A DNA stretch of 64,000 nucleotides, taken from assembly GCF_048773025.1 (NCBI RefSeq), contig NC_133559.1, positions 21,854,501 to 21,918,500 of the forward strand. Reading direction: 5' to 3'. Position 1 is the stretch's first letter. Every line of letters begins with the position of its first letter. This document shows, piece by piece, positions 1 through 17,849 of the stretch. Origin of the DNA: Camelus bactrianus. Its lineage: Eukaryota; Chordata; Mammalia; Artiodactyla; Camelidae. The notes beneath the pieces are model-generated. The model was not told where the DNA came from, did not search any database, and saw nothing but the letters and a program-made list of their open reading frames with translations. Made by a program: the position numbers and the translations under genes.

Positions 1-3974
<3,974 letters not shown>

Positions 3975-5029
3975 TAACTGCACCGCACTGAATAAATCTG
4001 TTGGCTTATTTTCTCCCCTGAAATACATAGGGGTTGGACATGCTCGCTGATAACACGGGAAGTTTAATTGAGCAAAGCAATCTGCTGGTTATTTACAGTG
4101 TTTGATAGATTTAGAGGAACAAGGGATCTTATTACCACTGGGATCCTGTCTCTGCCCTACTCAGAAGCTAATTTCCAACAGATCACACTAGTAATATTTG
4201 CCACTTTCCCAAGGGACTGAAGTTTAGTGATTGTATTAAATGGCGAAAGCTAGGCGATCCCAGTGTCCTTTGCTGTCACAGCAGAGAACATGGGAGCCCT
4301 TTTCCCCGCATGGCCATACGGCCTCACCTGACAGAGGCCAGTGCTAGCAAGATACCCCCTGTTGTGAACCTTAAAGTGATCTTTCAATGGGGGCTTCCTC
4401 TCCTTGAGGATGCTTCTGGCCCCAACACCAGAGGGTCCCAGAAAGCCCTCATTCCAGCTCCAGTGGTGTCCTCCTGTCCCTGCCAGCCATGCTGGGACAT
4501 GTCTGTGACTACTCTTATTGCTCAAGACCCTAACCAGACTGTTCAAGTTCCAGTTTTCTAGACTTATTAAGGCGCCGTATGCTACCTACTGATCCAGAAA
4601 TTTTCCCAGGGTCTCCTGCCTCACAGAGGAGTTCAAAGTCTAATGCTTACTTTAAAAAAAAGTATATATATGTTTTTCTGCTTATAAATGAAACTTACAT
4701 TCCTTGTGGAAAATTAACAAAGTGCAGAAAAGCACAAAGAAAACAAATCTCCCTTAATCTTGCCAACTAGAAATAATCATTATAATATACTGAGGTTGCA
4801 CTGTTGCTCTATGAATATTGTCAATAATGCTGTTCATGCTTTTTGGGGAACTGGTTCATTTTGTATGTTATGAATCTCCTTCCGTTAGGATTCTGCCCCT
4901 TCATGGAAGATTGCTTAGAAATAAGGCTTCAGAGCTGTCTTACTCTCTTTTATGATAATTGATACACGTGTATTTAATGCCTGCTACATGTGAGGCTTGG
5001 TACTTTGAGGGTAAAAAATTAATTCATTC

Positions 5030-5400
5030 AGTTTCTCTCCTCTGGAAGCTAATCTTGGAATGGGGAAGTGAATCCTGCCCATAAATAAGAGTAAAGGGAA
5101 CTTATTATATGTGGGAAGTGAGGATTCCCTTCCTGGAAGAAGGGGTGATTTGGGTTGTGCTTCAAAGATGAGGTGAGGTTTGGGGATCTGGAGATGGAGG
5201 AGGAGAGGGTGGAAAGGGGGAAAGAGCATGTGCCAAGGCACGGGAGGCAGGCTAGCGACAGGAAGTTTCGTGTGGCAAGAGTTTTGAGTACAGATGAGGG
5301 AAGCAGAGGTGACTTGGAGCCCAGCTCAAGGAAGGTCTTCAGGGAGAGGCTGAGGAGTCTGGATTTTATTCTGGCAGAAAGTGGCATGACCAGGGACATA
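5030..5400 (+). repeat. L2-like LINE fragment
   Basis: It matches the familiar mammalian-wide L2 pattern, with a G/A-rich stretch and the 'gagcatgtgccaaggca' and 'aggagtctggattttatt' motifs. Orientation relative to the L2 consensus is not certain. An 82-aa open frame here is a by-product of the purine-rich composition. Confidence 0.5.
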
Positions 5401-6349
5401 TAACTGGCACTCTGTCCCAGTGAGAAACAGGGACTCAAGTGGAGAGATGCAAAGACACAGAGCAGCAAGGGGCCCACAGCAGAGCCCAGGTGAGAAAAAA
5501 ATATGGCCCTGAAGTCAAATAAGTAGTAATGAAAACGGAGGAGTGGGAGACACGAGTATTTTCTTTGTTAGAGAAGGGGAAACACTGAAAGTTATCCTGA
5601 GGTTTTGAATTTGGGTAACGAGGAGAAGGGGTGGTCAGGCATCAGCCAGCACAAGTAACGTTGAAGGCCACGTGCCGTGGAACTCGCCATCATGGCCGAT
5701 GAGTGTCTTCCAGCAGCCCCCAGGGCCGTGGGTGGCCGCCAGACGCAGCACCGCTCAGGTAGCAGTCCTTGGAACTGCTCTTGGATGTTGTCTGGCAGGC
5801 ACTTCAAGTAACGTAAAAGGCAACAGACCCATCTCTTAAAAGAGAATTAAACATAAAACATAATCTAAATGCATTCTGTAGTTGGAATTAGCTATTATTG
5901 ACTAGATTTCGGAATGTTTGGGTTCACTTAAAAGGGTATATGGTTTGCAGTCTCTTCCTTTTAACACCAGCCAGTACAGTCCTATTTAGTGTTTCCAGGC
6001 TCCGATCTGGAGACACTGGAGACAGCTCAGCAAGAAGTCCCTGGTCCCTAGAACTGTTTCCCAGTAGACTGGGGTTTTTCTTTAATGACCGTTTTGATAA
6101 TAAGAGATAGACCTTTTATGATTTTAGTCCAAATTGTACTTAAAATTTGACATCTTTTAACTTTTTTATTCCCTTTTCCAAAATAAAAGATTCTTGTTTC
6201 ACTCAAGTTTAGCAAGCCTTGAACTTCAGTATTTTTTTTAAAACATTTTTTGGGGGCTTTGAAAGCACTTTTTTCTTATCGGTTCTTGATACTTGTTAGC
6301 ACCTTAATTTCAGAGCCAATAGTGATGAGATGCTGTTAAATGAGCACCA

Positions 6350-6510
6350 TCAGCCAGGCGCGGTACTGAGCCCTTTATGTATCGTTATCCCATCGATTAG
6401 CGCAGCACAGCACTTTTCAGTCATGAGGAAGCTGAGGCTTAGAAAGATTAGTGAATGTGCCCAAGGACCCAGGGCACAATACTAGAAAGTAACAGGGCTG
6501 GACTTCACGC
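6350..6510 (-). repeat. MIR SINE fragment
   Basis: It contains the reverse-strand MIR signature 'tgaggaagctgaggcttag', followed by 'gtgaatgtgcccaaggaccc'. It is an old mammalian-wide SINE in a RABGAP1L intron. Confidence 0.65.
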
Positions 6511-7032
6511 TTTTCATGTTACACTATGTTGCCAAACCACTTGATTAGAGTTTTAAGTCTTTATTATTTTCTGGTCATTTTAACTTTTTAAAAATTCACT
6601 CTGCCACTTCCTAGGGAAACTTTTGTAGCTGACAACAGAAACTCTGTAGCTGTAGACAGGAGACATTTCTAGTTCAGAATTCTTTTCATCAGGCTCCTAG
6701 GATAGTACCTTGCCCAAAGTAGATATTCTGCAAAGATTCTATAGATTGGTCCCAAAGTGAGGACAAGAGCTCACTGGAACCAGTCACGAAGGCTCGTGAC
6801 AGAAAGAAATCAAATCTACCCCGTGTGTTTTTCCTGCTGGTGGAGACAGAGGTGTGCTTTACACGTGGAACGCTCTCAGGCTTCCTGCTGCTCACTGCAG
6901 GAGTGACTGGCGTTTGCCGTCCTTCTTGCAGAATTTCTCCTAGCATCAGAGACGCTAGAGTAACATGGAAGTGAGTCACACGCTACAAGAGTCATTCTGT
7001 TTCTAGTAAAGAAACTCTTTTCTTCCCTTTAG

Positions 7033-7128
<96 letters not shown>

Positions 7129-7634
7129 TGATACGGTGTCTTCCATTCACATAGTCTTACGTGAGTCCCTGAGAGGAGGACCCCAATATGTGCTGCCTGC
7201 CCCACAGCAGGGCAGCCTGCAGACACGACCCCACCTCACCTTTGCTTTAAAGGATTTAGAAGTTAAGAACAGTGTCTCACTTCTAACTGGGGTGTGAGCC
7301 AGATGAAAGGTTGTGTTCCCGTACATCGTATGGGCTGTGGGAGGCAGGCAACAGGGAAGGAGGTAGGATTTCAGCCTTGTCCCAAGAGGCCCTTGAGCTT
7401 TCTTGAACATTGGAAACCTGGGAACTCTCAGCAGCCTGCATGCATCCCCACTGTGCCTGGATTGACGTGACTTAAGTGTGCGACCCGGTAGCATCACTCC
7501 ATCGCTCTCTTAAAAAGTCAGCACCACTGGCAGCGTAGAACTCGGCTGGGGAAAACGCGTTGGGTAACTGATTCTTCCGCCACATTTTTAGAAATTTGTT
7601 TTTTAAAGAAAACCTGCAGCATTTATTGATATGC

Positions 7635-7647
7635 TGCCCCCTGGTGG
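7635..7647 (-). promoter_or_regulatory. CTCF-like core motif
   Basis: The plus strand reads TGCCCCCTGGTGG, whose complement CCACCAGGGGGCA fits the core CTCF consensus at every position. It lies in a RABGAP1L intron. Occupancy cannot be judged from sequence. Confidence 0.5.
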
Positions 7648-7814
7648 TAAAACTCCTTATGTCGCTTTTCTATTTGAAAAAGGCGATTGCTTATTCTGTA
7701 GAGAGACAGCAATAAACCAAAAGGATTGGTATTCTTAAGAAGCAGTGTTGGCACAGCCAACTCTGGGACCAGGGCTACAGAAACCTTGAATATATTCAGG
7801 TTTATACTAGTAAA

Positions 7815-8000
7815 TAAATGCATTCTAGGCACTTGAGCATTTCATTTAACAAATTGACAAGTGATTTAGCCTCTCTCGGGTTTATTTTGCATTCTGTAAA
7901 ATAGAATATAACCTCCCTCATAAGGTCATTTTGAAGGTTATATATGATAATGTTCATAAAATGCTTAGTTTGGTACTTGGTACACAGTAAATGCATAATA
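7815..8000 (+). repeat. MIR SINE fragment
   Basis: Shows the MIR order: 'gatttagcctctctcgggtt', 'tctgtaaaat', 'ttgaaggttatatatgata', then 'acacagtaaatgcataataaa'. Confidence 0.6.
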
Positions 8001-8544
8001 AATACATATTTTTTATAAGTTACAACCTGAACATCTGAGCCATGTAAACCTTGCTCTGAGAAGGGGACTTCTCGGGATTCAGGCCTGGGAGACAGGCTTG
8101 CACATGTCAGAGCAAGAATTTAACGACCAGCTGACTATGGAGCGAAGGAGAAGCTAATGGAGAGATGACACCAGAGTCTTGAGGCCCGAATGGTGGAATA
8201 ATGAACAGTGACATAGAAGTGGGGAGAGCTCTGTGTGTGTGTGAAGAGAGGGGTGTACTTATGGTTGTGGACACACTGAGCTTGTAATGGTAGGACATCA
8301 AAATAGAAATATTCTGTAATATTTCTTATCTCTAAACCCTTTGGAGGTATTTTAAGAAAACAGTAGCCCTCTTGTCTAGAAAAGAGTTGCTGCTGTTCAG
8401 TGCTGTGTGCCTGATGGGCGATCCAGGCATGTGGCAGAGTTTTTACTTTTATTATCTTGAACAATATAATGATCACCTTGCTTAAAGCTGAACAAAAGGA
8501 CTTCTACTTTATTTGTTGCAAGGGTAGATTTAGGTTAGTCATAA

Positions 8545-8705
8545 TGACCTTCCTCAGTCTACCATAGGCAAGTTACTTAACTCTTAAGTTTCTTCATTTA
8601 AAAAATGGGCGTGATAATAGTACATAATTATACAGTTGCTGTAGGATTAAATGAGATAATGCATGTGGAGCATTTGGCATGGGGCTTAGCATCTAGTAAG
8701 AATTA
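8545..8705 (+). repeat. MIR SINE fragment
   Basis: Shows 'caagttacttaactctta', 'aaaaatgggcgtgataatag' and 'ggattaaatgagataatg', the canonical MIR core and its 3' side, then 'cttagcatctagtaag'. Confidence 0.7.
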
Positions 8706-8709
8706 TGAA

Positions 8710-8885
8710 AGTTTCTTTTGTACACCACAAGGAACTATGTTCAGTATTTTGTAACAACCTTTAATGGAAAATATGAAAACGAATATATGTGTATATATAC
8801 ATGACTGAGACATTGTGCTGTACACTAGAGGTAGACACATTGTAATTGACTGTACTTCAATTAAAGAAAAAGAAAAAAAAAGAAT
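8710..8885 (+). mobile_element. 5'-truncated L1 (3' UTR only)
   Basis: About 170 bp of L1 3' end: 'caaggaactatgttcag', 'attgtgctgtacac' and a terminal 'tgtacttcaattaaag' with an A-rich tail. It is the same 3' end as the L1s at 34.6 and 48.0 kb. The words 'aagaattatg' before and 'aagaataatg' after look like a slightly diverged target-site duplication, so this is probably a short 5'-truncated insertion. Confidence 0.75.
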
Positions 8886-9175
8886 AATGGTGGTATAAAA
8901 TTTCTAGAACAGACTTCAAAGAAAGGCTATAACACTTTCTATTCCCAGGGTTTCTGTAGAGACACTTTAAGAAAAAGGTGCACCTGTCTCGGATAGTTGG
9001 GTTTTGTGCCGACTATAACCATTTTGGTTGTAGGACAAGAAAAATAATTACTTTCATAAATGGGCCTGCACCTGTTGACAACAAGCAGTGTCTAAATAAA
9101 AATCATATCGTATCATTTCAGGAAGTGATTCATGCTGTGAAATACAGTCTGATGTTGGTTCTCTCTCTGAAATAA

Positions 9176-10572
<1,397 letters not shown>

Positions 10573-13500
10573 TTCCCGCCTCGCCCGAGCACAAGAGCAC
10601 AAGAATCAGAGCGCCGGAAGCCCGGGAGGCGTGTCCCTGGCGTCCCTCTGAAGGGAAGTAAAGGAGGCCAGAGAGCAAGCCAGACTCTCAGTAACTCTCA
10701 CTCTTTCTCGTATGACACTTTTCAAAGGGATGTTCTTTAAACTAAGCTGATTTATGTTGCATACCTGTCTCTGAGCTTCTTCATGGAAGGCCATGTTCAG
10801 ATCCATCATAGTACTATTATACATCATTTTATATGCCTGATGTTTGGTTGGAAATCAGTAATTCAGAACTAAATACTTTTTACTTAGAACTAATTACCCA
10901 TAATTATTTTTATCTTAGCATAAAAATGGAGGTGTCTTTTATTCCAAGGTTGAAGTGATAGGGAGATATTTGTCACAGAAAAAAAAAAAGATTGAAACCT
11001 AAACCTCTTAACTTTTCAGGATTTATTTAGATAAAGCACACTGTGGGGCGGGTCGTGACCCCTGTCAGGCAGGTTTCTTCGTGAAACTGATTCCCTGGAT
11101 AGTGATGATCCCATTTGAAAGAAAGAATGAACAGACTTGGGATTGAACAATTCCCAAAGAGAATGAGTTTATTTTTGTTTTCTGTTGGGGAGATCTGGAG
11201 ATGAAGTGCCAAGAACCGTGGAATTAGATAGGCTATTGAGAACACCAACCAGATAAAAGGAACTGATTTTCATAAACGCAGGATCAAATGAATCGTTTGG
11301 GGCCTGGTATTCTAACAGGTCGTCTTAAGAACTCCACACAGGAACTGTAAGTTCCCATGTATGAAAGCTGTGACTTCTGGCAAACAGAGTCAGGAGTGGA
11401 CTCTGTGCGTTGCATCTTTAGGGAACCTTCACCAGAGAAGCCTAGAAAGACCCAGGAACAGCCATTGTGCTTAGACTGGAATATAGGACCAGAGACAGAG
11501 TATTTCATTTAATGTTGACATATACTTGCTAAAGAAACACTAATATACAGTAACTTTGTTAAAGTTATGAAGTGGGAAATAGAGGTCAGCTTCGTATCAT
11601 CTTAGTTTAATGTTAGGCAAGTTTTTCTGATTTCTGTAGCTTCCTAAAAATGTGCCCTTGGTACCCCTAGATGAAGAGATGCAAATGCATTTGTAACATT
11701 TTTGATTGCATATAAAACCTTTATAGAAATACTTATCTCATGGAAAGGTAAAGCTATTGTTTAAAAGTTGATGGAAATATTTTTTTCAATTATATTTAAC
11801 ATGTCTTTATAAATAGTCCCTGCAGGAAATCCTTTGGTAAGGGAAAAACTAATTTTCCCATTTTTTTTAAGCTACAACAGAGGCCTTTGGTCCTTTTACG
11901 CCAACCAAACTGCTGTCAGCTGTGTATAGTAACATTTGTTGACACTCATCCTTAGCTTCATTGTTGAACATGCTCTTTGCAAGGATCTTAAACTCTGTAG
12001 TGCCAATGCGATTCTCATCTGTGCCATACGTTGCAGTTAAAAGTAACACACTCTTGGAAGTAAAAATCACATAAGGGCCATCTCCGCTCCGGAGCATGCA
12101 CGGAGCATGCACTACAGGTTGCTTATGGTTGGTCCTTTCCTCTGAGATGATCATTAAACTCTCAAAGTGAAGTCCCGTTCGTGGGTATGTGTTCATATCA
12201 TCTACAGCCGTAAACCTGATGTGGTTGTTTGTTATCCTTCATTACACTCATCAAATAATACTTTTCTTACAGAATTCTATTTTTTTTTTTTTTGTCCTGA
12301 CATTTTCATCATAGTTTTCATTTCCTTTCACCCAATAGGAAAACAACTCAGCATTCAGAGTATCTGTGTTGACTTTAACATTCCCTCTGTGGTGGTTTAC
12401 AAAATTCTTTTTTTTTTTTCTTGTAAAATATAATGACTGGAAAATTGCATCTTGGTACTTGTTTCTGTAAATCACTTAGTATAATTTGTTAGCTTTACTG
12501 GTACTTCATGCTTTGATCTCAAGAAGCCTTGTACAAGTTGCCTTATCAAATGGCTAGCTAAATTAAAGATGTTCTTTTGTGTTTTGTGAATCTCATAATT
12601 CTACTGTACAGAGCTCTTTTTACATTTCACAGAATGCCTAAATTGCCTAATTTCCCTTGAATGGTAATTGAGAGAGAAATAGGATGGCTCTGGGTCCAGC
12701 CCTCACCTGTAGCCCTGGCTCAGTTTCATAGCCCCTTACATTGTTTTCTTTAAACAAAATCACCAGGTACATATATTCCAGACATTTAATAAATCTTTTG
12801 CATTTTTTTAAACTTTTTTAAAAGATTATAATGGCCATCTATAGTTTTTTCCTTCTCCAGTTCCATATCATATGTAGGTATGTGTACTGGTACCATAGTC
12901 TAAATTATCCCTCACTGCAATGCCTTTTGGGTGAGTAGCAATAGCAAATACAGAACGAAAGAATATGGTATTTTTCATACAATGTTATAATAGCGCTGTC
13001 CCAAACCACGTGTCCGTCACCATGTATGGTTTGAAAACGCATCCGAGCATTAAGCAACAGCTAGTTTCAATTTCTCTTATCTTGAAATATATTTGAGAAT
13101 TGCTTCTTTTTTCTTGATCCCTTTTAGAAAGAGAGCGACCAGCCCAAATATCCAGAAAATTTTCAAATATTCTAGAGTGTTTTTAATCTTTTTCTAGGAT
13201 ACACTGCATCAACATTCCTCCAAAAATCCAACATTTGCAACATTCTGAAAAGTGATGATTTCTCTTTTCATTAAATTCTGCAGAATAAATTAAGGGAATG
13301 AAATTCAAGTTGATAATTCAGTCATTACCTTTTGTATCTTGAGAATCTTAACACATTCCTTAAAGCTGAAAGAAACCAAGCTGAACTTTGCAGTGCATAT
13401 GTTTGCTGGCTTCCCACATCCTGAGCCATGGCACAATTTGGTTATATTTAGTTACATATAATTTAATGCAAAGAAGTTCTCAATTACCTAAAGTTCTGTA

Positions 13501-14230
13501 CATGAGTGCCTATCAGAAACACTAACAGGAATGTCATACAGGCCTATGGCCTGCCTTTCCAAGCGACCGTCTCTCTCCTCCCCTCTCCCAGCTACTGAGT
13601 TAGTAATTTCTTCTTCATTGGCTTTCTTAGATTTCCATAAGAAAGTAGAAAAGTAATCTTTGTACTGATGTTGGGATATTTAATAGTATTTATCTTGTTT
13701 AATTGTTTTAAAAAATTTCATTCTCTTATACTATGTATTAATATTTATTTTTCTCAAACCTTTACTCCATTTTCTTAAAATATTTTCCAGTTAAGAACTA
13801 GTGGCTTCATTTTCTGGCTAAAGTGAGAAAAACAAGAGACTACACAATTTAGGGCATGAGAGATGAGAGATCCTGAGAGGAGGTGGTTAGTTACTGAGGA
13901 TGAGAATCACAGATGTAACTAACGGAGCGGTTTGAGTTTTTCTTTTTCTTCAGCTGAAATGAGCTACTATTTCTTTAGCTACTATTTTGCTAAGGTGGTT
14001 GTCTGGTTTCGGGACGCTTTTAGAGAAAAAAGGAGCTTTTAAAAAGTTAAATACCTTGTTTGTTTTATCTCTCTGAAAAAGAACTCAATTACTTAGTAAG
14101 GTGATTCTATTGTATAACTTACTCTTTTAAAAAAACTACTCTAAAATAGCTCCGATTCTCTTGCTTCAATTACAAGTAAATGAGAGCATGGACAAGCTCT
14201 GTTGTTTGATTTGAATGCTGTGAGATTTGT

Positions 14231-14231
<1 letters not shown>

Positions 14232-14286
<55 letters not shown>
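14232..14286. repeat. GT dinucleotide microsatellite, about 27 units
   Basis: A pure (GT)n run of 55 bases in the inferred RABGAP1L 3' UTR. Its purity suggests it is still unstable. It produces a histidine-threonine open frame on the minus strand that is not a gene. Confidence 0.98.
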
Positions 14287-14287
<1 letters not shown>

Positions 14288-15624
14288 TTGGTATAATTTT
14301 ATATGGAGTATCCCTGCCTGTTTTGTATACCCAGGTACCATGCAACTGAATACGCACATGGCGATCAGATAGAAGGCCAGACAACAGCTCAGTGGTCTGT
14401 GTTTCCTGCTACCAGATACAAAACTCCCTCTAGTTGCCATGCTGATGGTCAGACGGAAGTGGAACTGCTCCAGAACATCCTTCCTCTCTCATCGTGGCTT
14501 CCATACAACACAGGCAAAGCCCTTACCTTAGGAATTTCCTCATCTTTCAAAAGCTACCAAAATGAATACTTCGGTGTGGGCTGCGCCTCAGTAGGAGATG
14601 ATCTTGCACAGCAAGGAGGAAAGTGGGAATTTACGAGTAGCTTAGTGACTACAGTCAGCTGTCAGGCGTTCCCTTCTCAGCTTCCATCTAAAAGACCATG
14701 TGTCAAGCTTATCTACAGATGAATTTGCTGCCTGCGAATTCATCACCATGTCCCACTCTCCCCACCTCCACCTCTGGTTTATCATTAGTGGTATTCTGAA
14801 AACTTTTAAGAAAAAAGAATCAAGAATCATTGAGTAGAAAATGAACATTTTAAGTTACTTTCCATCTCATTGGCAGTAAGTTAACACATAAAATCTTTTC
14901 TGTTAAAACGTAACTTTTAATAACTATATGTTATATATGGAATTAAATATAGGAAACTGAATGATAAGGACATAAATGCATCAAGACTCTGGTGTCAGGA
15001 AAGCACAAGGATAAAGCCTGGAAATGGTCCCAGAATCCAAGAGCCCAATAGCCTTTGCATCAGTTTTTCTATTTTTGGTATTTTGCATAATGTATGGATC
15101 CTTAGTTCGAATAAGGAAAAAAGTTTCTCAGTCCGTCCCACTTCCTTTCTTCCCACTCCTACCTTCCCCTTGCTGAGGAGGTAGTAGTAATTTTGTGCCA
15201 CCTACTTTTATGAATTCTATGATTTTTCCTATGGCTTCTCCAAAGAAAATAGGTTCCAGGATAAAGGAGTTGATTAGCCCAAACAGTGGTAATTGACTAC
15301 AGAAGAAATACTAGTGAGCAGCCTCTCTCTATAAGTACTGACCAATTAGATGTTTCCATAATTCCATGTATCATGTATAGTACACTCTATAAATGTAAAT
15401 GTAATGCTTGTTCAGAAAAGTGCAATTTATTGTACATTGTCCCAACAAATGTTTACTTTTATAATTGTTATGAACTTGAATTGGGCTTTAGTATCTTGTT
15501 TTTCTGTGTGAATGAAGCCTTGTGAAACAAACAAATGCAACCGAGAAGGTGGCAAGGTGACTGTTTTTGTGAGCCAGTGATGTTTTCAATGCTTTGTGTT
15601 GCCCCTTTGGCCCCATTAAGCAGT

Positions 15625-15630
15625 AATAAA
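15625..15630 (+). terminator. RABGAP1L: Poly(A) signal of RABGAP1L
   Basis: AATAAA followed about 20 bases later by 'tgtgtctttttctttt', a good downstream GU/U element. The sequence beyond changes to repeat-rich intergenic DNA. Confidence 0.6.
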
Positions 15631-15655
15631 CATTTGTTCTGAGGTCCATATGTGT

Positions 15656-16450
15656 CTTTTTCTTTTCTGGTTGATTTTATTCTGAATCATCTGAACTCAG
15701 CGTTTGTATAATACTTCTTATCTGACATTAGACTTCAGTCAATTTAGCAAAAAGAAAGATTCCCCTCTGTAGAGACTCCTTGGTTGCAAGTAACAGAAAC
15801 TCTCTCAAGCAAGCTTAACAATAATAAGGCAGTGAATTATAAGGAAAAAAGTACAGTTAGCTCATAGCAAAGGCCAAACCGCTGGGCCTGTAGAGGCATG
15901 GGGACAAGGGACTGGAACGCCGTCAGGAACCTAAGCAACTCTTTTCATACTCTGTCTGCTTCTCTTGCCAGGTGGTGCTTATCTGCTCCTGCTTCTCACC
16001 CTGAGAAGAAGCATTCGCTGCTTCTAAGTGCACAACTTCCAAGTTTACATGTCAAGTGACTGGCAGCATCTCAGTGTCCCAGTTCTAAAATCTTGCAAAA
16101 ATCTGCTCGGCTAATCCTGGATTTGGTGGCCGCTGGTGGTCTCGCCGAGTTCACAGCAGGTGACATCACGTAACTCAAGTGGAACGCCAGAGGCTCTCCT
16201 AAGCTACCTGGTAACCTATACTTGTCCAGTAGGGATGCAAAATCTCTATTTTCTTTCCAGTGGAATAGAGAACTCTAAAGGTTATATATAGTTTACTATT
16301 GTTAAATTCCCTATAAGCACCCAGTTAAGCAAATGCACTTTCTGATAGCTTTAACAACTTACTGGTTCCCTCATCGGTTTACGCAGTGAGTTCCATAAAA
16401 TACTTGTTAATCTTCATTTTTTATTTGCACAAGAATCTTGGTTTCACCTT
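15656..16450. other. Intergenic DNA with an unclassified old repeat
   Basis: About 15765-16240 starts with 'tggttgcaagtaacagaaac', a phrase typical of an old mammalian interspersed repeat. I cannot name the family with confidence. No gene seen. Confidence 0.4.
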
Positions 16451-16454
16451 TTTT

Positions 16455-17225
16455 CCAGTGTGCTTTAATACATTTTTATTGAAGTACAGTCAGTTTACAG
16501 TGTTGTGTCACTTCCTGGTGTACAGCACAGTGCTTCAGTCATATAGGAACATATATTTGTTTTCATATTTTCACCATAAGTTACAAGATATTGAATATGG
16601 TTCCCTATACAGTAATAAACTTGTTTATCTATTTTATATATATTAGTATCGGCAGATATTGAACTCCCAATTTATCCCTTCCCACCCAATTCCCCCCAGT
16701 AACCATAAGTTTGTTTTCTATGTCTGTGAGTCTTTGTTTTATAAATAAGTTCGTTTGTCTTTTTTTTTTTTTCTTTTATTTTAGATTCCACATATAAGTG
16801 ATATATGGTATTTTTCTTTCTCCTGCTGGCTTACTTCACTTAAAATGACATTCTCCAGGTCCATCCGTGTTGCTGCAAATGGCATTATTTTATTCTTTTT
16901 TTATGGCTGAGCAGTATTCCATTGTATAAACGTACCACAACTTCTTTATCCAGTCAGCTGTTGATGGACATTTAGGTTGTTTCCATGTCTTGGCTATTTT
17001 AAATAGTGCTGCTATGAACATTGGGGTGCATGTGTCTTTTTGAATTAAGGTTCCCTCTGGATATATGCCCAGGAGTAGGATTGCTGGATCATATGGTAAG
17101 TCTATTTTTAGTTCTTTGAGGAATCTCCATACTGTTTTCCATAGCGGCTGCACCAAACTGCATTCCCACCAGTAGTGTAGGAGGGTTTCCTTTTCTCTAC
17201 CTCTCTCCAGCATTTATCATTTGGA
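16455..17225 (-). mobile_element. L1 3' fragment (ORF2 C-terminus plus 3' UTR)
   Basis: Minus-strand L1. Its 3' terminus is at the left ('tttttattgaagtacagtca' is the reverse complement of the L1 end). ORF2 C-terminal coding at 16890-17213 includes [20 protein letters not shown] and [16 protein letters not shown]. The words 'tttcaccttttt' on both flanks (about 16442 and 17226) are a likely target-site duplication. The 3' UTR wording ('ctggtgtacagcacagtgct') is what suggested an even-toed ungulate, probably camelid, genome. Confidence 0.9.
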
Positions 17226-17845
17226 TTTCACCTTTTTGAGATTATACTTTAATAAAACTTGATTACAATCAATGGGACACTCAGGGAAAATCTTTTAAAA
17301 GTTTACTTGCAAGGAAAGTTTGCAAGGAAGTCCAGGCTTTCAAAGAACAAGCTCACCAACAGAAAATTACAAATATTTATAGGGAAAAAAACTGCAGTTT
17401 CCACGTATTGAGTCTATAATTAGTTTGTTCATGGTGGGAAAACAGCAATTCTCACACTATTATCCATATTTTTAGACATCAGTATTGCAAAAGTCAGAGA
17501 TAAAGCATTTGTGTTTGGTTTTAGGGAGTCCTCTATTTTACAGGAAAGGCTCAGGTTCAGAGTTTCGTTTATTTGGGGGACTAGCACTAGATACAATGAC
17601 CCTGATGTGTATGCTTTGTTGATGATGTTGTTTTGGTCTTGATTTATCTCAGTATGCAAAGGTTTTTGGGTTTTTTTGTTTGTTGGTTTTGGTTTTTGTT
17701 TTTGACTTTGGGATCTGATGAGCCCAATTACTCCTAATGACAGCAGGGCAAGGAGTCAGTTTTGCTTCTACAAGATAGAGGTTAAGGACAGTTACAGGAT
17801 ACAGCTGGAGAGAAGCAGCATTGAGTCTGTTGATCCTTAAGAATG
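17226..17845. other. Intergenic DNA, nothing assigned
   Basis: T/G-rich sequence with no recognisable repeat or gene. A 76-codon minus-strand ORF at 17429-17659 shows no family features. Confidence 0.5.
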
Positions 17846-17849
17846 GGAA

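Larger units (their letters stand above)
10573..15655 (+). other. RABGAP1L: RABGAP1L 3' UTR (about 5 kb)
   Basis: From the TAG stop to the first strong poly(A) signal that is followed by a GU-rich element (AATAAA 15625-15630, then 'tgtgtctttttc'). Earlier AATAAA hexamers near 12788 and 13285 could serve shorter forms. The stretch is A/T-rich, nearly free of young repeats, and holds a GT microsatellite (14232-14286) and two open frames of 109 and 139 codons on opposite strands that I cannot assign. The extent of the UTR is inferred; no transcript evidence is available. Confidence 0.65.

Noticed and set aside
14303-14722. 139-codon plus-strand ORF after the GT repeat in the RABGAP1L 3' UTR
   Set aside because: It starts in repeat-adjacent UTR sequence and shows no recognisable domain, a second open frame exists nearby, and nothing suggests translation. 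Kept only as UTR.
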